A stretch of DNA of 46,492 nt from Brachybacterium timonense (GTDB taxonomy: Bacteria; Actinomycetota; Actinomycetes; Actinomycetales; Dermabacteraceae): NCBI RefSeq assembly GCF_900258505.1, contig NZ_LT984895.1, positions 3,038,948 to 3,085,439 on the forward strand. Direction: 5' to 3'. The translations under genes were made by a program, and so were the position numbers. The notes beneath the pieces were generated by a model that was not told the origin of the DNA, ran no database searches, and saw nothing but the letters and a program-made list of their open reading frames with translations. How positions within the stretch are numbered: position 1 is the stretch's first letter; the number at the start of each line of letters is the position of its first letter. Of this stretch, positions 35,437 to 44,850 are shown piece after piece.

Positions 35437-36189
35437 ATGACCCTGGTCCTGACAGACCTGCCCGACGCCGTTCAGCGCGCCGTCGCCGCAACCCGCGAGC
35501 GCGTCGCCGCCCTGCACGCCGAGCTGCCCCGCAACCACCTCGTGGTGTGGACCGCCGGGAACGTCTCCGAGCGCGTCCCGGACCTGCCAGAGGGCGTCCC
35601 CGGCCTGTTCGTCATCAAGCCCTCCGGCGTCTCCTATGACGAACTCACCGCCGAGAACATGGTGGTGTGCACCCTTGACGGGCAGAAGATCGTCGACGGC
35701 ACCCCGGATGCACTCTCCCCCTCCTCGGACACGGCCGCGCACGCCTACGTGTACGCGCATATGGACGAGGTGGGTGGGGTGGTGCACACCCACTCCACCT
35801 ACGCGACCGCTTGGGCGGCGCGCGGGGAGGAGATCCCCTGCGTGCTGACGATGATGGCCGACGAGTTCGGCGGCCCGATCCCCGTGGGCCCGTTCGCCGT
35901 CATCGGCGACGACTCCATCGGCCGCGGCATCGTCGAAACGCTGCGCGACTCCCGCTCCCCCGCCGTGCTCATGCAGAACCACGGCCCATTCACCCTCGGC
36001 AAGGACGCCCGCGCCGCGGTGAAGGCCGCCGTGATGTGCGAGGAGGTCGCACGTACCGTGCACGTCTCCCGCCAGCTGGGCGAGCCGCTGCCCATTGAGC
36101 AGTCCCTCATCGATTCCCTCTTTGACCGCTACCAAAACGTCTACGGCCAGCCGGCCGCCGTCACCACAGAGCAGACCCAGGAGGCCTGA
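35437..36189 (+). CDS. araD: L-ribulose-5-phosphate 4-epimerase
   Basis: A 250-aa class II aldolase-fold enzyme converting L-ribulose-5-phosphate to D-xylulose-5-phosphate. Motifs: [11 protein letters not shown], the phosphate-binding [27 protein letters not shown], the zinc histidines in [13 protein letters not shown], and [10 protein letters not shown]. The end of the protein carries the expected third histidine (VHVSRQLGE). Start ATG 35437 with AGGAAGGA upstream. Two bases separate its stop from the araA start codon, so the pair is tightly coupled. Confidence 0.93.
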   Translation: MTLVLTDLPDAVQRAVAATRERVAALHAELPRNHLVVWTAGNVSERVPDLPEGVPGLFVIKPSGVSYDELTAENMVVCTLDGQKIVDGTPDALSPSSDTAAHAYVYAHMDEVGGVVHTHSTYATAWAARGEEIPCVLTMMADEFGGPIPVGPFAVIGDDSIGRGIVETLRDSRSPAVLMQNHGPFTLGKDARAAVKAAVMCEEVARTVHVSRQLGEPLPIEQSLIDSLFDRYQNVYGQPAAVTTEQTQEA

Positions 36190-36191
36190 CC

Positions 36192-37700
36192 ATGCAGAAC
36201 CCCTTCGAGACCCGCGAGATCTGGTTCCTCACCGGCAGCCAGGGGCTGTACGGCCCCGAGACGCTTGACCAAGTTGCCGAGCAGTCCCGCACCATCGCCA
36301 AGACCCTCGACACCGCCGAGGACATCCCGGTGAGGATCGTGTGGAAGCCCGTGCTCACCGACCGCGATGCGATCCGCGAGGTGGCGCTGGCCGCGAACGC
36401 GGACCCGGCCTGCGTCGGCGTCATCGCCTGGATGCACACCTTCTCCCCCGCGAAAATGTGGATCCAGGGGCTCGACGCGCTGACCACACCGCTGCTGCAC
36501 CTGCACACGCAGGCGAACGTCGAGCTGCCCTGGTCCACGATCGACATGGACTTCATGAACCTCAACCAGGCTGCACACGGCGACCGCGAGTTCGGGTACA
36601 TCGCCACGCGGCTCGGCGTGGACCGCAAGACCGTCGTGGGCCACGCCTCGGACGCTTCGGTGCAAGCCAAGATCGGCCGCTGGGCTCGCGCCGCGACCGG
36701 CTGGGCCGAGATGCACTCCCTCAAGCTCGCCCGTTTCGGCGACAACATGCGCAATGTCGCCGTCACCGAGGGCGACAAGACCGAGGCCGAGTTGCGGCTC
36801 GGCGTCTCCGTGAACACCTGGGGCGTGAACGATCTGGTCGAGGTGGTCGACGGGATCGAGGAGAGCGCGGTCGACGAGCTCGTCGCGGAGTACGAGGAGC
36901 TCTACGACGTGGTGCCAGAGCTGCGTCGCGGCGGCGAACGCCACGAGTCGCTGCGCTACGGCGCCCGGCAGGAGCTGGGCCTGCGCCGCTTCCTCGAGGA
37001 GGGCGGCTTCGGCGCGTTCACCACGAACTTCGAGGACCTCGGCGGGCTGCGTCAGCTGCCGGGCCTGGCTGTCCAGCGCCTCATGGCCGACGGGTACGGC
37101 TTCGGCGCCGAGGGCGACTGGAAGACCGCGATCCTGGTGCGGGTCGCCGCGGTGATGGGCTACGGCCTGCCCGGCGGCGCCTCCCTGATGGAGGACTACA
37201 CCTATGAGATGACGCCGGGCAACGAGAAGATCCTCGGCGCACACATGCTCGAGGTCTCCCCGACTCTCACCACCGGCAAGCCCAGCCTCGAGATCCACCC
37301 GCTGGGAATCGGGGACCGTGAGGACCCGGTGCGCCTGAAGTTCACGGCCGACGCGGGTCCGGCGGTGGTCGTGGCGCTGTCCGACATGCGTGAGCGGTTC
37401 CGCCTGGTCGCGAACGTTGTCGAGGTGGTCGAGCCCGACGAGGAGCTGCCGAAGCTGCCGGTCGCCTGTGCCGTGTGGGAGCCGGCCCCTGACTTCGCCA
37501 CCTCCACCGAGTGCTGGCTGACTGCTGGCGCCGCCCACCACACCGTGATGAGCACCGCGGTGGGCCTAGAGGTGTGGGAGGATCTCGCCACGATTGCGGA
37601 CATCGAGCTCGCGATCATCGACGAGTCCACGACCGTGCGCTCCTTCGCCCAGGACCTGCGCACGAACCAGGTGTTCTACCGCCTCGCCCAGGGCTTCTGA
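36192..37700 (+). CDS. araA: L-arabinose isomerase
   Basis: A 502-aa cytosolic enzyme that interconverts L-arabinose and L-ribulose, the first step of the pathway. It begins with the typical [19 protein letters not shown] and contains [38 protein letters not shown], the metal/active-site region [20 protein letters not shown], the EDYTYEM motif and [12 protein letters not shown]. Length is normal (~500). A Shine-Dalgarno (AGGAGG) lies at the araD end. A perfect hairpin 54 bp after the stop probably ends the operon. Confidence 0.96.
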   Translation: MQNPFETREIWFLTGSQGLYGPETLDQVAEQSRTIAKTLDTAEDIPVRIVWKPVLTDRDAIREVALAANADPACVGVIAWMHTFSPAKMWIQGLDALTTPLLHLHTQANVELPWSTIDMDFMNLNQAAHGDREFGYIATRLGVDRKTVVGHASDASVQAKIGRWARAATGWAEMHSLKLARFGDNMRNVAVTEGDKTEAELRLGVSVNTWGVNDLVEVVDGIEESAVDELVAEYEELYDVVPELRRGGERHESLRYGARQELGLRRFLEEGGFGAFTTNFEDLGGLRQLPGLAVQRLMADGYGFGAEGDWKTAILVRVAAVMGYGLPGGASLMEDYTYEMTPGNEKILGAHMLEVSPTLTTGKPSLEIHPLGIGDREDPVRLKFTADAGPAVVVALSDMRERFRLVANVVEVVEPDEELPKLPVACAVWEPAPDFATSTECWLTAGAAHHTVMSTAVGLEVWEDLATIADIELAIIDESTTVRSFAQDLRTNQVFYRLAQGF

Positions 37701-37753
37701 GTCCAGCACCGGGGATGCTGCTGCGAGCACCAGCATCACGCCCGGCACGCGTT

Positions 37754-37784
37754 GGTCCGGGCCCGTCGTCGACGGGCCCGGACC
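37754..37784 (+). terminator. Hairpin terminator of the arabinose operon
   Basis: GGTCCGGGCCCGTC (37754-37767) and GACGGGCCCGGACC (37771-37784) form a perfect 14-bp stem with a three-base loop. There is no T-run after it, but such long GC stems often end transcripts in actinobacteria. Confidence 0.65.
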
Positions 37785-38105
37785 GCTCCACCGGCCTACA
37801 TCGCTCGCCGATCTGCAGTCTCTGGTGGGGCGCACCCCGCGGATTCGTGCACTAGGCACCCGTCACTCCTTCTCCCGCGTCGCACAAAGTCAGCACGACC
37901 TGGTGACCCTGGATGGAATGCCTCCGGAGCTCGACGGGTACCCGTGGATCCGGCAGCACCCATCGCGTGCTGGCCGCTTCCGTGCGGTCCATCGACAGCG
38001 CGACGCCCAGCCGCACCCTGGACAGCGTGCGCATCCCCGTGAGAGCGGGCGCCGTCACCGCCAGTTCACCGATGCGACAGGCGCGGCCCGTACCCTGACC
38101 CCGGT
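37785..38105 (+). pseudogene. Remnant of an FAD-linked sugar/alditol oxidase
   Basis: The stretch just after the hairpin encodes HRPTSLADLQSLVGRTPRI and RALGTRHSFSRVAQ, then HDLVTLDGMPPEL: the beginning of the FAD-binding domain of alditol/xylitol/gulonolactone-type oxidases, where the GxRHSF loop contacts FAD. There is no start codon with a Shine-Dalgarno, and the match stops after ~50 residues. Near 38060-38100 a second short family-like piece (RQFTDATGAARTLTP) appears. The middle and the whole C-terminal half are missing. It is best read as a decayed gene, perhaps once part of a sugar-use locus. Confidence 0.55.
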
Positions 38106-38150
38106 CACGCCGCAATCCGCACAGGGGACAACACGAGAGGAGGGCGCTGC

Positions 38151-38897
38151 ATGGACCTCGCCTCTGTCGCTATCCGCATCATGGAGCTACTGGGCGGGCC
38201 GGGCATCGCCCTCGTGCTCGCTGCCGAGGCGCTGTTTCCGCCGGTGCCTGGCGAGGTGCTGCTGCCCTTTGCTGGCGTGACCGCTGCAGCGAACGGTGAA
38301 CCGATCTGGGTGCCGATCTTCTGGACCACGCTCGGCTCCGTGGTGGGCGGGATCGGCGTGTACGCCGTCGGCCGAGCGCTGGGTCTTCACCGCACCCGAC
38401 GTCTGATCAGCCACCTGCCGCTGCTGGAGGAGCATGACGTCGAGGTGGCGGTGCGGTTCTTCGACAAGTACGGGTTCCCCGCTGTGGCGATCGCGCGGTT
38501 CGTGCCGATGGTGCGCACGTTCATCTCCATTCCCGCGGGCATCGAGAAGATGCCGCTGTGGCTGTTCGCCCTGGCCACCGGGCTCGGCTCCGGCATCTGG
38601 AACGCCGCGTTCGTGGTGGCGGGGTACCTGTTCGGGCAGGCCGGCGGGGAGACTCTCGAGGCTTTCGTGCGGATCTACTCCTCAATCGTGGCCGGTCTGG
38701 GGATTCTCGCGGGCATCGGATTCCTCACGCAGCGCTGGCGCTCGCGCCGGGCCGACGGGGCGGAGACGGACGCCCCCAACACCGAGGACCCACGTGGAGA
38801 CGAAGCCGGCGATGACGCCGGCGAGGACTGCGCCACGGTCGAGGGCGACCACGCGAACACACCGGCGTCCCACGAGCCCTCTACGCTGGATCGGTGA
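38151..38897 (+). CDS. DedA-family membrane protein
   Basis: A 248-aa integral membrane protein of the DedA/SNARE-associated (VTT) family, implicated in lipid flipping and membrane homeostasis. Family blocks: EALFPPVPGEVLLPFAG near residue 26, GSVVGGIGVYAVGRALG, FFDKYGFPAVAIARFVPMVRTFISIPAG (here FDKYGFPAVAIARFVP and RTFISIPAG) with the conserved arginines, and GSGIWNAAFVVAGYLFG. The last ~55 residues are acidic and unstructured (DGAETDAPNTEDPRGDEAG). Start ATG 38151 with GAGGAGGG upstream. Coupled to the Sir2 gene by a 4-base overlap. Confidence 0.92.
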   Translation: MDLASVAIRIMELLGGPGIALVLAAEALFPPVPGEVLLPFAGVTAAANGEPIWVPIFWTTLGSVVGGIGVYAVGRALGLHRTRRLISHLPLLEEHDVEVAVRFFDKYGFPAVAIARFVPMVRTFISIPAGIEKMPLWLFALATGLGSGIWNAAFVVAGYLFGQAGGETLEAFVRIYSSIVAGLGILAGIGFLTQRWRSRRADGAETDAPNTEDPRGDEAGDDAGEDCATVEGDHANTPASHEPSTLDR

Positions 38898-39868
38898 GCG
38901 CTCGGACCACCCCACCGCCTCCCCAGGGTGCGGACGTCGGCCGTTGGTTCTCCACGGCAGGCCGTGCAACAGCTGGCGCACGGGGCCTCCCCCGCATCCC
39001 CGCGTGGGGACGCATCGATGGCGGCATCTACGGTGTGACCAGCCCTGATCAGGAGATTCTCGACGCACTCGAGCTCATGCGGCCCGGATCTGTCGCGGTG
39101 CTCACCGGGGCGGGAATGTCCACAGCCTCGGGTCTGCCGGACTACCGCGGCGCCGAGGCTGTGCCGCGCTCCCCGATGACGTACCAGGAGTTCATCGGCT
39201 CGGATCTGTCGCGTCGGCGCTACTGGGCGCGCTCCACGGTGGGCTGGCCGCAGTTCCTGCGTGCCCGGCCCAATCGTGGCCACGAGATGCTGGCCGCGCT
39301 GCATTCCGGCACGCTGCGCCTGACCGGGGTGATCACCCAGAACGTCGATGGGCTGCACCAGAAGGCCGGATCGTCCCCGGTGATCGACCTGCACGGACGA
39401 CTGGATCAGGTGCGATGCCTCAGCTGCGGAACGGTGGTTGACCGCAGCGTGCACCATGAGCGGCTGCTGTCGATGAACCCGTGGGTGGCGGCGCGTCTGC
39501 CCGAGCTCGTGGCCGACGCTGAACAGGCCCCGGACGGCGACGCAGAGGTGGACCGCACTTCCGCTTTCCGCTACCCGTCGTGTGCGCTGTGCGGCGGAAT
39601 CCTCAAACCCGACGTGGTGTTCTTCGGCGAGTCCGCGCGGCGCGCGACCGTACACTCGGCGTTCGACGTGCTCGAGCAGGCACACTCTCTGCTAGTGCTC
39701 GGGTCGAGCCTCACCGTGCAGTCCGGGCTGCGTTTCGTGGTGGCAGCGCAAAAGCAGGGCAAGCCCGTGGTGATCGTGAACGACGGCCCCACGCGGGCCG
39801 ATGACCGCGATGTGGTCCGTGTGCACGGCCGCATCGAGCACGTGCTGGAGTACTGGTCACAGGCTTAA
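38894..39868 (+). CDS. Sir2-family NAD-dependent protein deacylase
   Basis: A 324-aa sirtuin: removes acyl groups from lysines using NAD+. Motifs: NAD-binding VLTGAGMSTASGLPDYRG, TQNVDGLHQKAG with the catalytic histidine in VIDLHGRLDQVRC, two zinc-binding pairs (CLSCG and CALCGG) and the late GSSLTVQSGLRF and VIVNDGPTRADDRD blocks. The first ~50 residues are an extra Pro/Gly-rich segment; a shorter start inside this segment cannot be excluded. GTG start at 38894 overlaps the DedA stop by 4 bases. Confidence 0.92.
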   Translation: MSARTTPPPPQGADVGRWFSTAGRATAGARGLPRIPAWGRIDGGIYGVTSPDQEILDALELMRPGSVAVLTGAGMSTASGLPDYRGAEAVPRSPMTYQEFIGSDLSRRRYWARSTVGWPQFLRARPNRGHEMLAALHSGTLRLTGVITQNVDGLHQKAGSSPVIDLHGRLDQVRCLSCGTVVDRSVHHERLLSMNPWVAARLPELVADAEQAPDGDAEVDRTSAFRYPSCALCGGILKPDVVFFGESARRATVHSAFDVLEQAHSLLVLGSSLTVQSGLRFVVAAQKQGKPVVIVNDGPTRADDRDVVRVHGRIEHVLEYWSQA

Positions 39869-40093
39869 GAGATCGTCCCAGAAGCTGGCGACAACTGCCG
39901 GGGTGGGGCGCAGCACGATACCGTCGTCTCCGCCGCTCGGCGTCCCGCGTCTGATGGTGCCTGCGATCCTCAGCGCCACCGCCTCCCGGTGTCATCGGCC
40001 GCCGGTGCCATCGTTCCTCGCTGTCGTCGCTGCTGGGGTCAGCACCGTCGGTGCTGCGCGGCCCCGGGGCTCCCTTTCCCATGAACGGAGATC

Positions 40094-41503
40094 ATGTCCT
40101 CCCGTCTGCTCGTCTCCTCCTCGTCACTGCTGTGGGGGCTGCAGTTCGCGCTGCTCACCCCGGCGCTCGCGCTGATCCTCTCCGCGCTGTACGACGCGTC
40201 GACGGCCGACATCGGGGGGACGCTCGCGATCTACAACACCGGCGCGTTCATCGCCGCTCTCGTGATCCCGGTGTGGGCGGATCGGCATCACTCCTACGTG
40301 TCCACCATGCTGATGGCCGCTGTCATGACGCTGCTGCTCGCCCTCGCCCTGGCGCTGCTGACCAGCCTGCCTGCGGCAACAGCAGCACTGGTGGTGCTCG
40401 GCGGGCCAGCCGGTGTGGGCGTGACGCTGCTCTTCGCTCATCTGCGACATGCCGGTGAGTCCACGGCGGCGATCATGAACACGCGCGCGGTCCTCGCGGC
40501 CGCATGGATGGCAGGGCCGCCGCTCGCCGCGGCGATCATCGGTGTGGCCGGAGGGCGCGGCGTGTTGTGGACAATCGCGGCCATCGCGGTGGCGAACATT
40601 GCGACCACTGTGCTGCTCAGCAGGAGGCAGCGCCCCGCTGCCCCGTCGGCGGCCGACGCCCCGCACCATCAAGGCCCTCGAACCAACCGTCGCCCCGCGC
40701 CCCCATCGGCGGCCGACGACACCCCGGCGGCGGGCACAGCGGAGTCAACGGGACACACCAGCACCGCACCAGCACCAGTGGAAACGAGCGAGCTGGCGAA
40801 CCACCCCAGCACCGCACAGCCGCACGCGACCGCACAGCCGCACCCGACCGCACAGCCGCACGTGACCGCACCGGCCCTCGGGCCGGAGGAGGACCCCGCT
40901 CCCTCCGCGCCACCGCCACTGCGGCTCGGACGCTGGGCAGTGACCCTCGTGATCCTCGCGGTCACGCTGTTTCAGACCACGAATGCCACCGCCGTGTCCT
41001 TCCTGACGATCTACTCGGTGGAGACCCTGCAGCTGGAGGCTCTATGGGCCGGGCTCGCGCTCGGCATCGCCGCGGGGCTCGAGATCCCGGCGCTGGTGAT
41101 GTTCGGCCGGATCGGGGACCGGGTCAGTCACCTCACGGTGATGGTCCTGGGAGCGGTCGCCGGAGTGGGCTACTACCTGGGGATCGCCCTGGCCACCGGG
41201 CCGGTGATGCTGATCGGCCTGCAGGTGCTCAACGCCATCACCGTGGCGACCGTGGCAGGGATCGGGATGACGCTGTTCCAGGAGATCCTGCCGGGGGCGG
41301 GGTTCTCCACCGGCCTGTTCATGAACACGCGACGGATCGGCGCGATCATCTCCGGTCCGCTCATCGCCCTGGGCGCCCTCGAACCGTTGGGGCAGCGTGG
41401 CGTGTTCTGGGCGTGCGCGCTGCTGACCGGGCTCGGCCTGATCGTGATGGAGGCGGTGCGTCGCAGCGCGCGGCAGCCGCAGCACGGGCCCGTCGGCGCC
41501 TGA
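40094..41503 (+). CDS. MFS exporter, sugar-efflux (SET)-like
   Basis: A 469-aa major facilitator with two six-TM halves. The features GTLAIYNTGAFIAALVIPVWADR, RAVLAAAWMAGPPLAAAIIG and a C-terminal half with FGRIGDRVSHL and GFSTGLFMNTRRIGAIISGPL fit the sugar efflux transporter group (SetA-like), whose substrates are glycosides, IPTG-like sugars and drugs. The central cytoplasmic loop (~175-275) is unusually long and Pro/Ala/Thr/His-rich, with an 18-bp tandem repeat encoding AQPHxT units (40814-40867). ATG 40094 has a GGAG just upstream. The 225-bp gap before it holds only a doubtful minus-strand small ORF. Confidence 0.82.
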   Translation: MSSRLLVSSSSLLWGLQFALLTPALALILSALYDASTADIGGTLAIYNTGAFIAALVIPVWADRHHSYVSTMLMAAVMTLLLALALALLTSLPAATAALVVLGGPAGVGVTLLFAHLRHAGESTAAIMNTRAVLAAAWMAGPPLAAAIIGVAGGRGVLWTIAAIAVANIATTVLLSRRQRPAAPSAADAPHHQGPRTNRRPAPPSAADDTPAAGTAESTGHTSTAPAPVETSELANHPSTAQPHATAQPHPTAQPHVTAPALGPEEDPAPSAPPPLRLGRWAVTLVILAVTLFQTTNATAVSFLTIYSVETLQLEALWAGLALGIAAGLEIPALVMFGRIGDRVSHLTVMVLGAVAGVGYYLGIALATGPVMLIGLQVLNAITVATVAGIGMTLFQEILPGAGFSTGLFMNTRRIGAIISGPLIALGALEPLGQRGVFWACALLTGLGLIVMEAVRRSARQPQHGPVGA

Positions 41504-41511
41504 GCAGCCCG

Positions 41512-41630
41512 TTCAACTGGACGCGGAGTCATGCCGGCTGTCCAGCGCCCGGAGAGGCTGTATCAGCTGGACACGGAAACGTGCCTGCTGCCCGGCACCC
41601 GGTGAGGCCGCGTCAGCTGGCTGCAGAGCC
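41512..41630. repeat. 50-bp diverged tandem repeat
   Basis: Related sequences start at 41512 (TTCAACTGGACGCGGA), 41562 (ATCAGCTGGACACGGA) and 41612 (GTCAGCTGGCTGCAGA), exactly 50 bp apart, with partly conserved spacers including CCCGG near the middle. The third copy contains the stop codon of the minus-strand HemD-like gene (41613-41615), so that gene's 3' end lies in the repeat. It fills the gap between two convergent genes. Confidence 0.55.
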
Positions 41631-42482
41631 TGGTCTGCCCCAGCCACGCTCGGCGTGGGCGAGGATCTCACGGATCATGGCACCCATCCGCATCCGTTCG
41701 CGGTACAGCCCCGGCATGCCCGCCTGCTCAAGCGGCTCCGCCGTGACCGGGCCGACGCCCGCGAGCACCAGCTGACCATCCTGGGCGCGCTGCACCAGCT
41801 GCTCCAGCACACCGTCCTCGCGGGCGTACTCGACCCAGCGGTGCGCACCGGGAGCAGCCGTGAATACCACCAGATCCAGGCTGCCTGCCGCGGCATCCTG
41901 CACGCTGCGACGCACCGCCAGCTCATCGGGGGCAGGGCCCCAGCGATAGACGGTCAGGCTCACCACGTCAGCGCCGAGCTCGGCAAGCAGCTCATCGAGC
42001 CCGTCGGCGCCCGAGCCGTGGTGCTGCACCGCCACCCGTTTCCCGGCCACATCCAGAGTGCGCAGGTGGGCGGCGACCTCGGTGTGCACTTCGGTCTCGG
42101 AGACCCAGTCGGCGTGCAGGCCAGCCTGCTGCAGAGCGCCACGCCCCTTCGGTCCACGCGCGAGGATCACCGCGTTCGTAAGCGCCTGGCGCAGCTCGTC
42201 GGCGCACCCAGCAGCGTCGGCAGCTTCGAACCACCCGCGCACACCGACGCCGGTGGTGATCACGAGCATCTGCGGCGGGTGCTCGATCAGGTCGCGGGTG
42301 CGGGAGAGCAGGGCGGCGTCGTCGGCGTGCGGGATGGTGCGCAGCGCGGGTGCGATCTCCACCGCGGCGCCGTGTCGTGCGAGCGCGGCGGCGAGCTCCT
42401 CTGATTTGCGGTCCACGCACAGCACCACCCGCTTGCCGGCGAGCGCGTCGGACAGGGCAGGTGCATCATCGGCGCGGTTCAT
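41613..42482 (-). CDS. Uroporphyrinogen-III synthase family protein
   Basis: A 289-aa HemD-fold protein: two alternating alpha/beta domains as in the enzyme that closes the tetrapyrrole ring in heme synthesis. Blocks include KRVVLCVDRKSEELAAALARHG, MLVITTGVGVRGWFEAADAAG, VILARGPKGRGALQQAGLHADWVS, GKRVAVQHHGSGADGLDELLAELGADV (here HHGSGADGLDELLAELGA) and LVVFTAAPGAHRWVEYA. The common actinobacterial fusion to a C-terminal winged helix is absent, and no other heme genes are near, so its role may differ from canonical HemD. ATG 42482 is preferred over 42530, as the added residues do not match the fold. Confidence 0.75.
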   Translation of the reverse strand: MNRADDAPALSDALAGKRVVLCVDRKSEELAAALARHGAAVEIAPALRTIPHADDAALLSRTRDLIEHPPQMLVITTGVGVRGWFEAADAAGCADELRQALTNAVILARGPKGRGALQQAGLHADWVSETEVHTEVAAHLRTLDVAGKRVAVQHHGSGADGLDELLAELGADVVSLTVYRWGPAPDELAVRRSVQDAAAGSLDLVVFTAAPGAHRWVEYAREDGVLEQLVQRAQDGQLVLAGVGPVTAEPLEQAGMPGLYRERMRMGAMIREILAHAERGWGRPGSAAS

Positions 42483-42523
42483 ACCGCCAGCGTAGAGGGT
42501 GAGCGGTTGGATAGTGTGCACGC

Positions 42524-43540
42524 ATGTCATCTGTGACCTGCCGTCCTGCCACGGTGGAGGACGTCGCCCGCGCCCGGGCTGGAGGGCTCACCGACGTGCA
42601 GCCCGATCGGTGGCGTGACGGCGATAACCGGCGCTCGCTCATAGCGGTGGGCACCGACGGGGCGTTACTGGGGCACTGCCGCGGAATCGACAACGTGTTC
42701 CATCCGGACTCACGCACCTATGTGCAGGAGATCGCCCCATCGGTCCCTCGCGGCCCGAGCTGGGCTGAGGTCGCTGATGCTCTGCTCGCTGCGCAACGGG
42801 CCGTATCCACCCTGCCGTTGCGCATGAAGCCGCAGGCGCACGAGGAGGAGCTGATCGCACTCGCCGCCAGGCACGGCGGGGCGGTGATCCAGCTGATGCC
42901 GCCGTGGCGGCACCTGGTCGATGCCACGTTGCGCTCCTGGGCACAGGATCACGCGATGACGGCCGACGGGCTACGCGCCGAGATCGTGGAGCGGGCCGCA
43001 GTCAACGACGACACTGTGCATGAGCTGATGCTTGGCCTCTACGTCGAGCACTACACCGCGCAGCATGCGCGCTGGTCGCCCGCCGCTGCGCCGGATCGGT
43101 TGCGTGAGGAGAACGCACCCGATTTCGTGCCCGGTGCCGCGGGTGCCTTCGATCCGCGTCGTACTGCGACGCTGCGGCGCGGCGGCCAGATCGTGGCGCA
43201 GGCACTGGTGTGGCCGCCGGAACCGGACGGCGCTGCGGAGGTCACACTGGAGTCGCGACCCTATGAGGGACCAACGACGCGTGCCGACATGGCGGCGTGC
43301 CTGGCAGCCGTGGTGGAGGCCAGCGCCGACGGGGACGTGCTGCTGATCGACTCGCATCTGACCGAGCCCTGCGAGTCCGCTCTGCTGCGCAATGTACCGA
43401 AGCCGTCAGGCGAGAATCAGGACCCGTGGACAGCGATCGTCGCGATCCCGGTACCCGGGAGGCCGGTGCCTGCGCCGCTGCCGGTCAAACTGGTGCCCGA
43501 GGAGCCGGCGCGGGCATTTGCAGCGATGCTCGGCGCCTGA
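42524..43540 (+). CDS. Uncharacterised protein, possibly GNAT-like
   Basis: A 338-aa soluble protein, divergent from the HemD-like gene with a 41-bp gap. The start VTCRPATVEDVARARAGGL resembles the beginning of GNAT acetyltransferase domains, but the acetyl-CoA motif (Q/RxxGxG/A) is not visible. The centre (TVHELMLGLYVEHYTAQHARW) and the C-terminal domain (RRGGQIVAQALVWPPEPDG, then VLLIDSHLTEP) look like a two-domain alpha/beta fold. I do not recognise it with confidence. No Shine-Dalgarno is clear before ATG 42524, so the mRNA may be leaderless. Confidence 0.6.
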   Translation: MSSVTCRPATVEDVARARAGGLTDVQPDRWRDGDNRRSLIAVGTDGALLGHCRGIDNVFHPDSRTYVQEIAPSVPRGPSWAEVADALLAAQRAVSTLPLRMKPQAHEEELIALAARHGGAVIQLMPPWRHLVDATLRSWAQDHAMTADGLRAEIVERAAVNDDTVHELMLGLYVEHYTAQHARWSPAAAPDRLREENAPDFVPGAAGAFDPRRTATLRRGGQIVAQALVWPPEPDGAAEVTLESRPYEGPTTRADMAACLAAVVEASADGDVLLIDSHLTEPCESALLRNVPKPSGENQDPWTAIVAIPVPGRPVPAPLPVKLVPEEPARAFAAMLGA

Positions 43541-43541
43541 G

Positions 43542-44312
43542 TTACACGCGCCGGGCGGTCAGCACGGTGTAACCGGTCTGTGCGCGGATGCGGCCGTCGT
43601 CATCGGCATGCTCCTGCAGGTGGCCACGCAGGGCGGCGAGCAGATCGTTCGCGCGCTCACCCGCAGCGGCCAGGGAGAACGTATGCGTGGGGCTGCCGTG
43701 CAGGTAAAGCTCCATGCCGTGCTCCACACTGTCGAAGCACCACGGCAGGATGTGCTGCTCAAGCGTCAGATCCACGAAGGCACCGTCAAGCCGCTCACAC
43801 GCCACCTCCGCGTCACCCCAGAGCATGTGGGGTGGTCTCGTCGGCGCCCCGGGGCTCGTGACTGCGGTCATGCGATCGGTCATCTCCGCGAGGAACCCGT
43901 GCTCGTTCCACACGGTCATCGCGAGCACGCCGCCGGGGCGCAGGATCCGTGCCCATTCTGCTGGCCCGGTGTTGGGATCGCAGAACATGGTGCCAAAGGA
44001 GCTGGCCACCGCGTCGACATCGCCCTCGGGTAGTCCGGTGTCCTCTCCTGTCGCATTGATCCACTGTGCCTGTGGAACCTGGCGCATACCCTCGATGCGC
44101 ATTCGTTCCACGGGCTCGATCGCGGTGACGCGGGCGCCGATATCGAGCAGGGCGTGCGAGGTGTGTCCGTGGCCGGCACCGATATCCGCGACGTGGGCGC
44201 CGGGGGTCAGTTCAGCGATGACCTGCGCCAGGACGGTAGAAGCCGGAGCAAGCCGCTCGGCCGTCGGCGCATAGTCGGCGGCGGCCCAGATGTCAGCGGG
44301 AGTGAGCGTCAT
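43542..44312 (-). CDS. Class I SAM-dependent methyltransferase
   Basis: A 256-aa Rossmann-fold methyltransferase (methyltransf_11/25 type). SAM-binding motif I VADIGAGHGHTSHALLD, acidic end of strand 2 AIEPVERM, motif around INATGEDTGLPEGDVDAV, and strand 4 block WARILRPGGVLAMTVWNEHGF are clear. The C-terminal ~90 residues form a substrate-cap region. The substrate is unknown. ATG at 44312. Its stop is two bases from the stop of the convergent neighbour, leaving no room for a separate terminator. Confidence 0.88.
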   Translation of the reverse strand: MTLTPADIWAAADYAPTAERLAPASTVLAQVIAELTPGAHVADIGAGHGHTSHALLDIGARVTAIEPVERMRIEGMRQVPQAQWINATGEDTGLPEGDVDAVASSFGTMFCDPNTGPAEWARILRPGGVLAMTVWNEHGFLAEMTDRMTAVTSPGAPTRPPHMLWGDAEVACERLDGAFVDLTLEQHILPWCFDSVEHGMELYLHGSPTHTFSLAAAGERANDLLAALRGHLQEHADDDGRIRAQTGYTVLTARRV

Positions 44313-44370
44313 GCGCCCACACTAACTGCGAACGGTTCTCGGCTGAGGGTCGGGCAGGACGCGGGTGGGC

Positions 44371-44850
44371 TCAGCGATCCTCTGCGTCGTCGGCTGCCCG
44401 ATGGTGCCGTCGGCGTCGCGACCCGATCATCCACCCCGCACCGAGCCCGAGCGCGATCCCCAACGGCATCCCCATCACCATGCCCATCGCGAGATCGTTG
44501 ATCCTCATGCCGATGAACAGGCCAATCATCGGGCCGATGGTCACGGCGGCGACCATGCCCACAGCGGCGCCATTCACGGAGCGTTCCGCAAAGGTGGCCT
44601 GCTCAGCGCGGACCTCATCTTCCCAGGAGGTGCCGTCGGCGAAGGGTGGCGGCGCGTCGGGGCGGGTCGGCGCATCGGGGCGAGCGGGCACCTCGGGACG
44701 CAGCGTCGCGTCAGCGCGCGCGGGCGTCCCGCCGGGGCGTGCAGCAGCCCGGGTGGGCATATCAGCGCGGCTCGATGCATCGGTACCTGCGGGCGCCTGC
44801 GGGTGTTCAGTCGCGCCCCGCTCGGCGGGCTCATCGGCGGAATCGGGCAT
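44371..44850 (-). CDS. Small membrane protein with Ala/Pro-rich head
   Basis: A 159-aa protein starting MPDSADEPAERGATE. Residues 1-85 are low complexity with repeated PARPDAPTRPDAPP-like units; two TM segments follow (VGMVAAVTIGPMIGLFIGM and LAMGMVMGMPLGIALGLGAGWMIG, the latter given only in part as LAMGMVMGMPLGIALGLG), and an Arg/His tail ends it. Glycine-spaced TM helices suggest tight packing. Not recognised as a named family. ATG 44850 is chosen over the 45105 start, which would span the divergent promoter and operator. 58 bp upstream of the methyltransferase gene on the same strand. Confidence 0.65.
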   Translation of the reverse strand: MPDSADEPAERGATEHPQAPAGTDASSRADMPTRAAARPGGTPARADATLRPEVPARPDAPTRPDAPPPFADGTSWEDEVRAEQATFAERSVNGAAVGMVAAVTIGPMIGLFIGMRINDLAMGMVMGMPLGIALGLGAGWMIGSRRRRHHRAADDAEDR

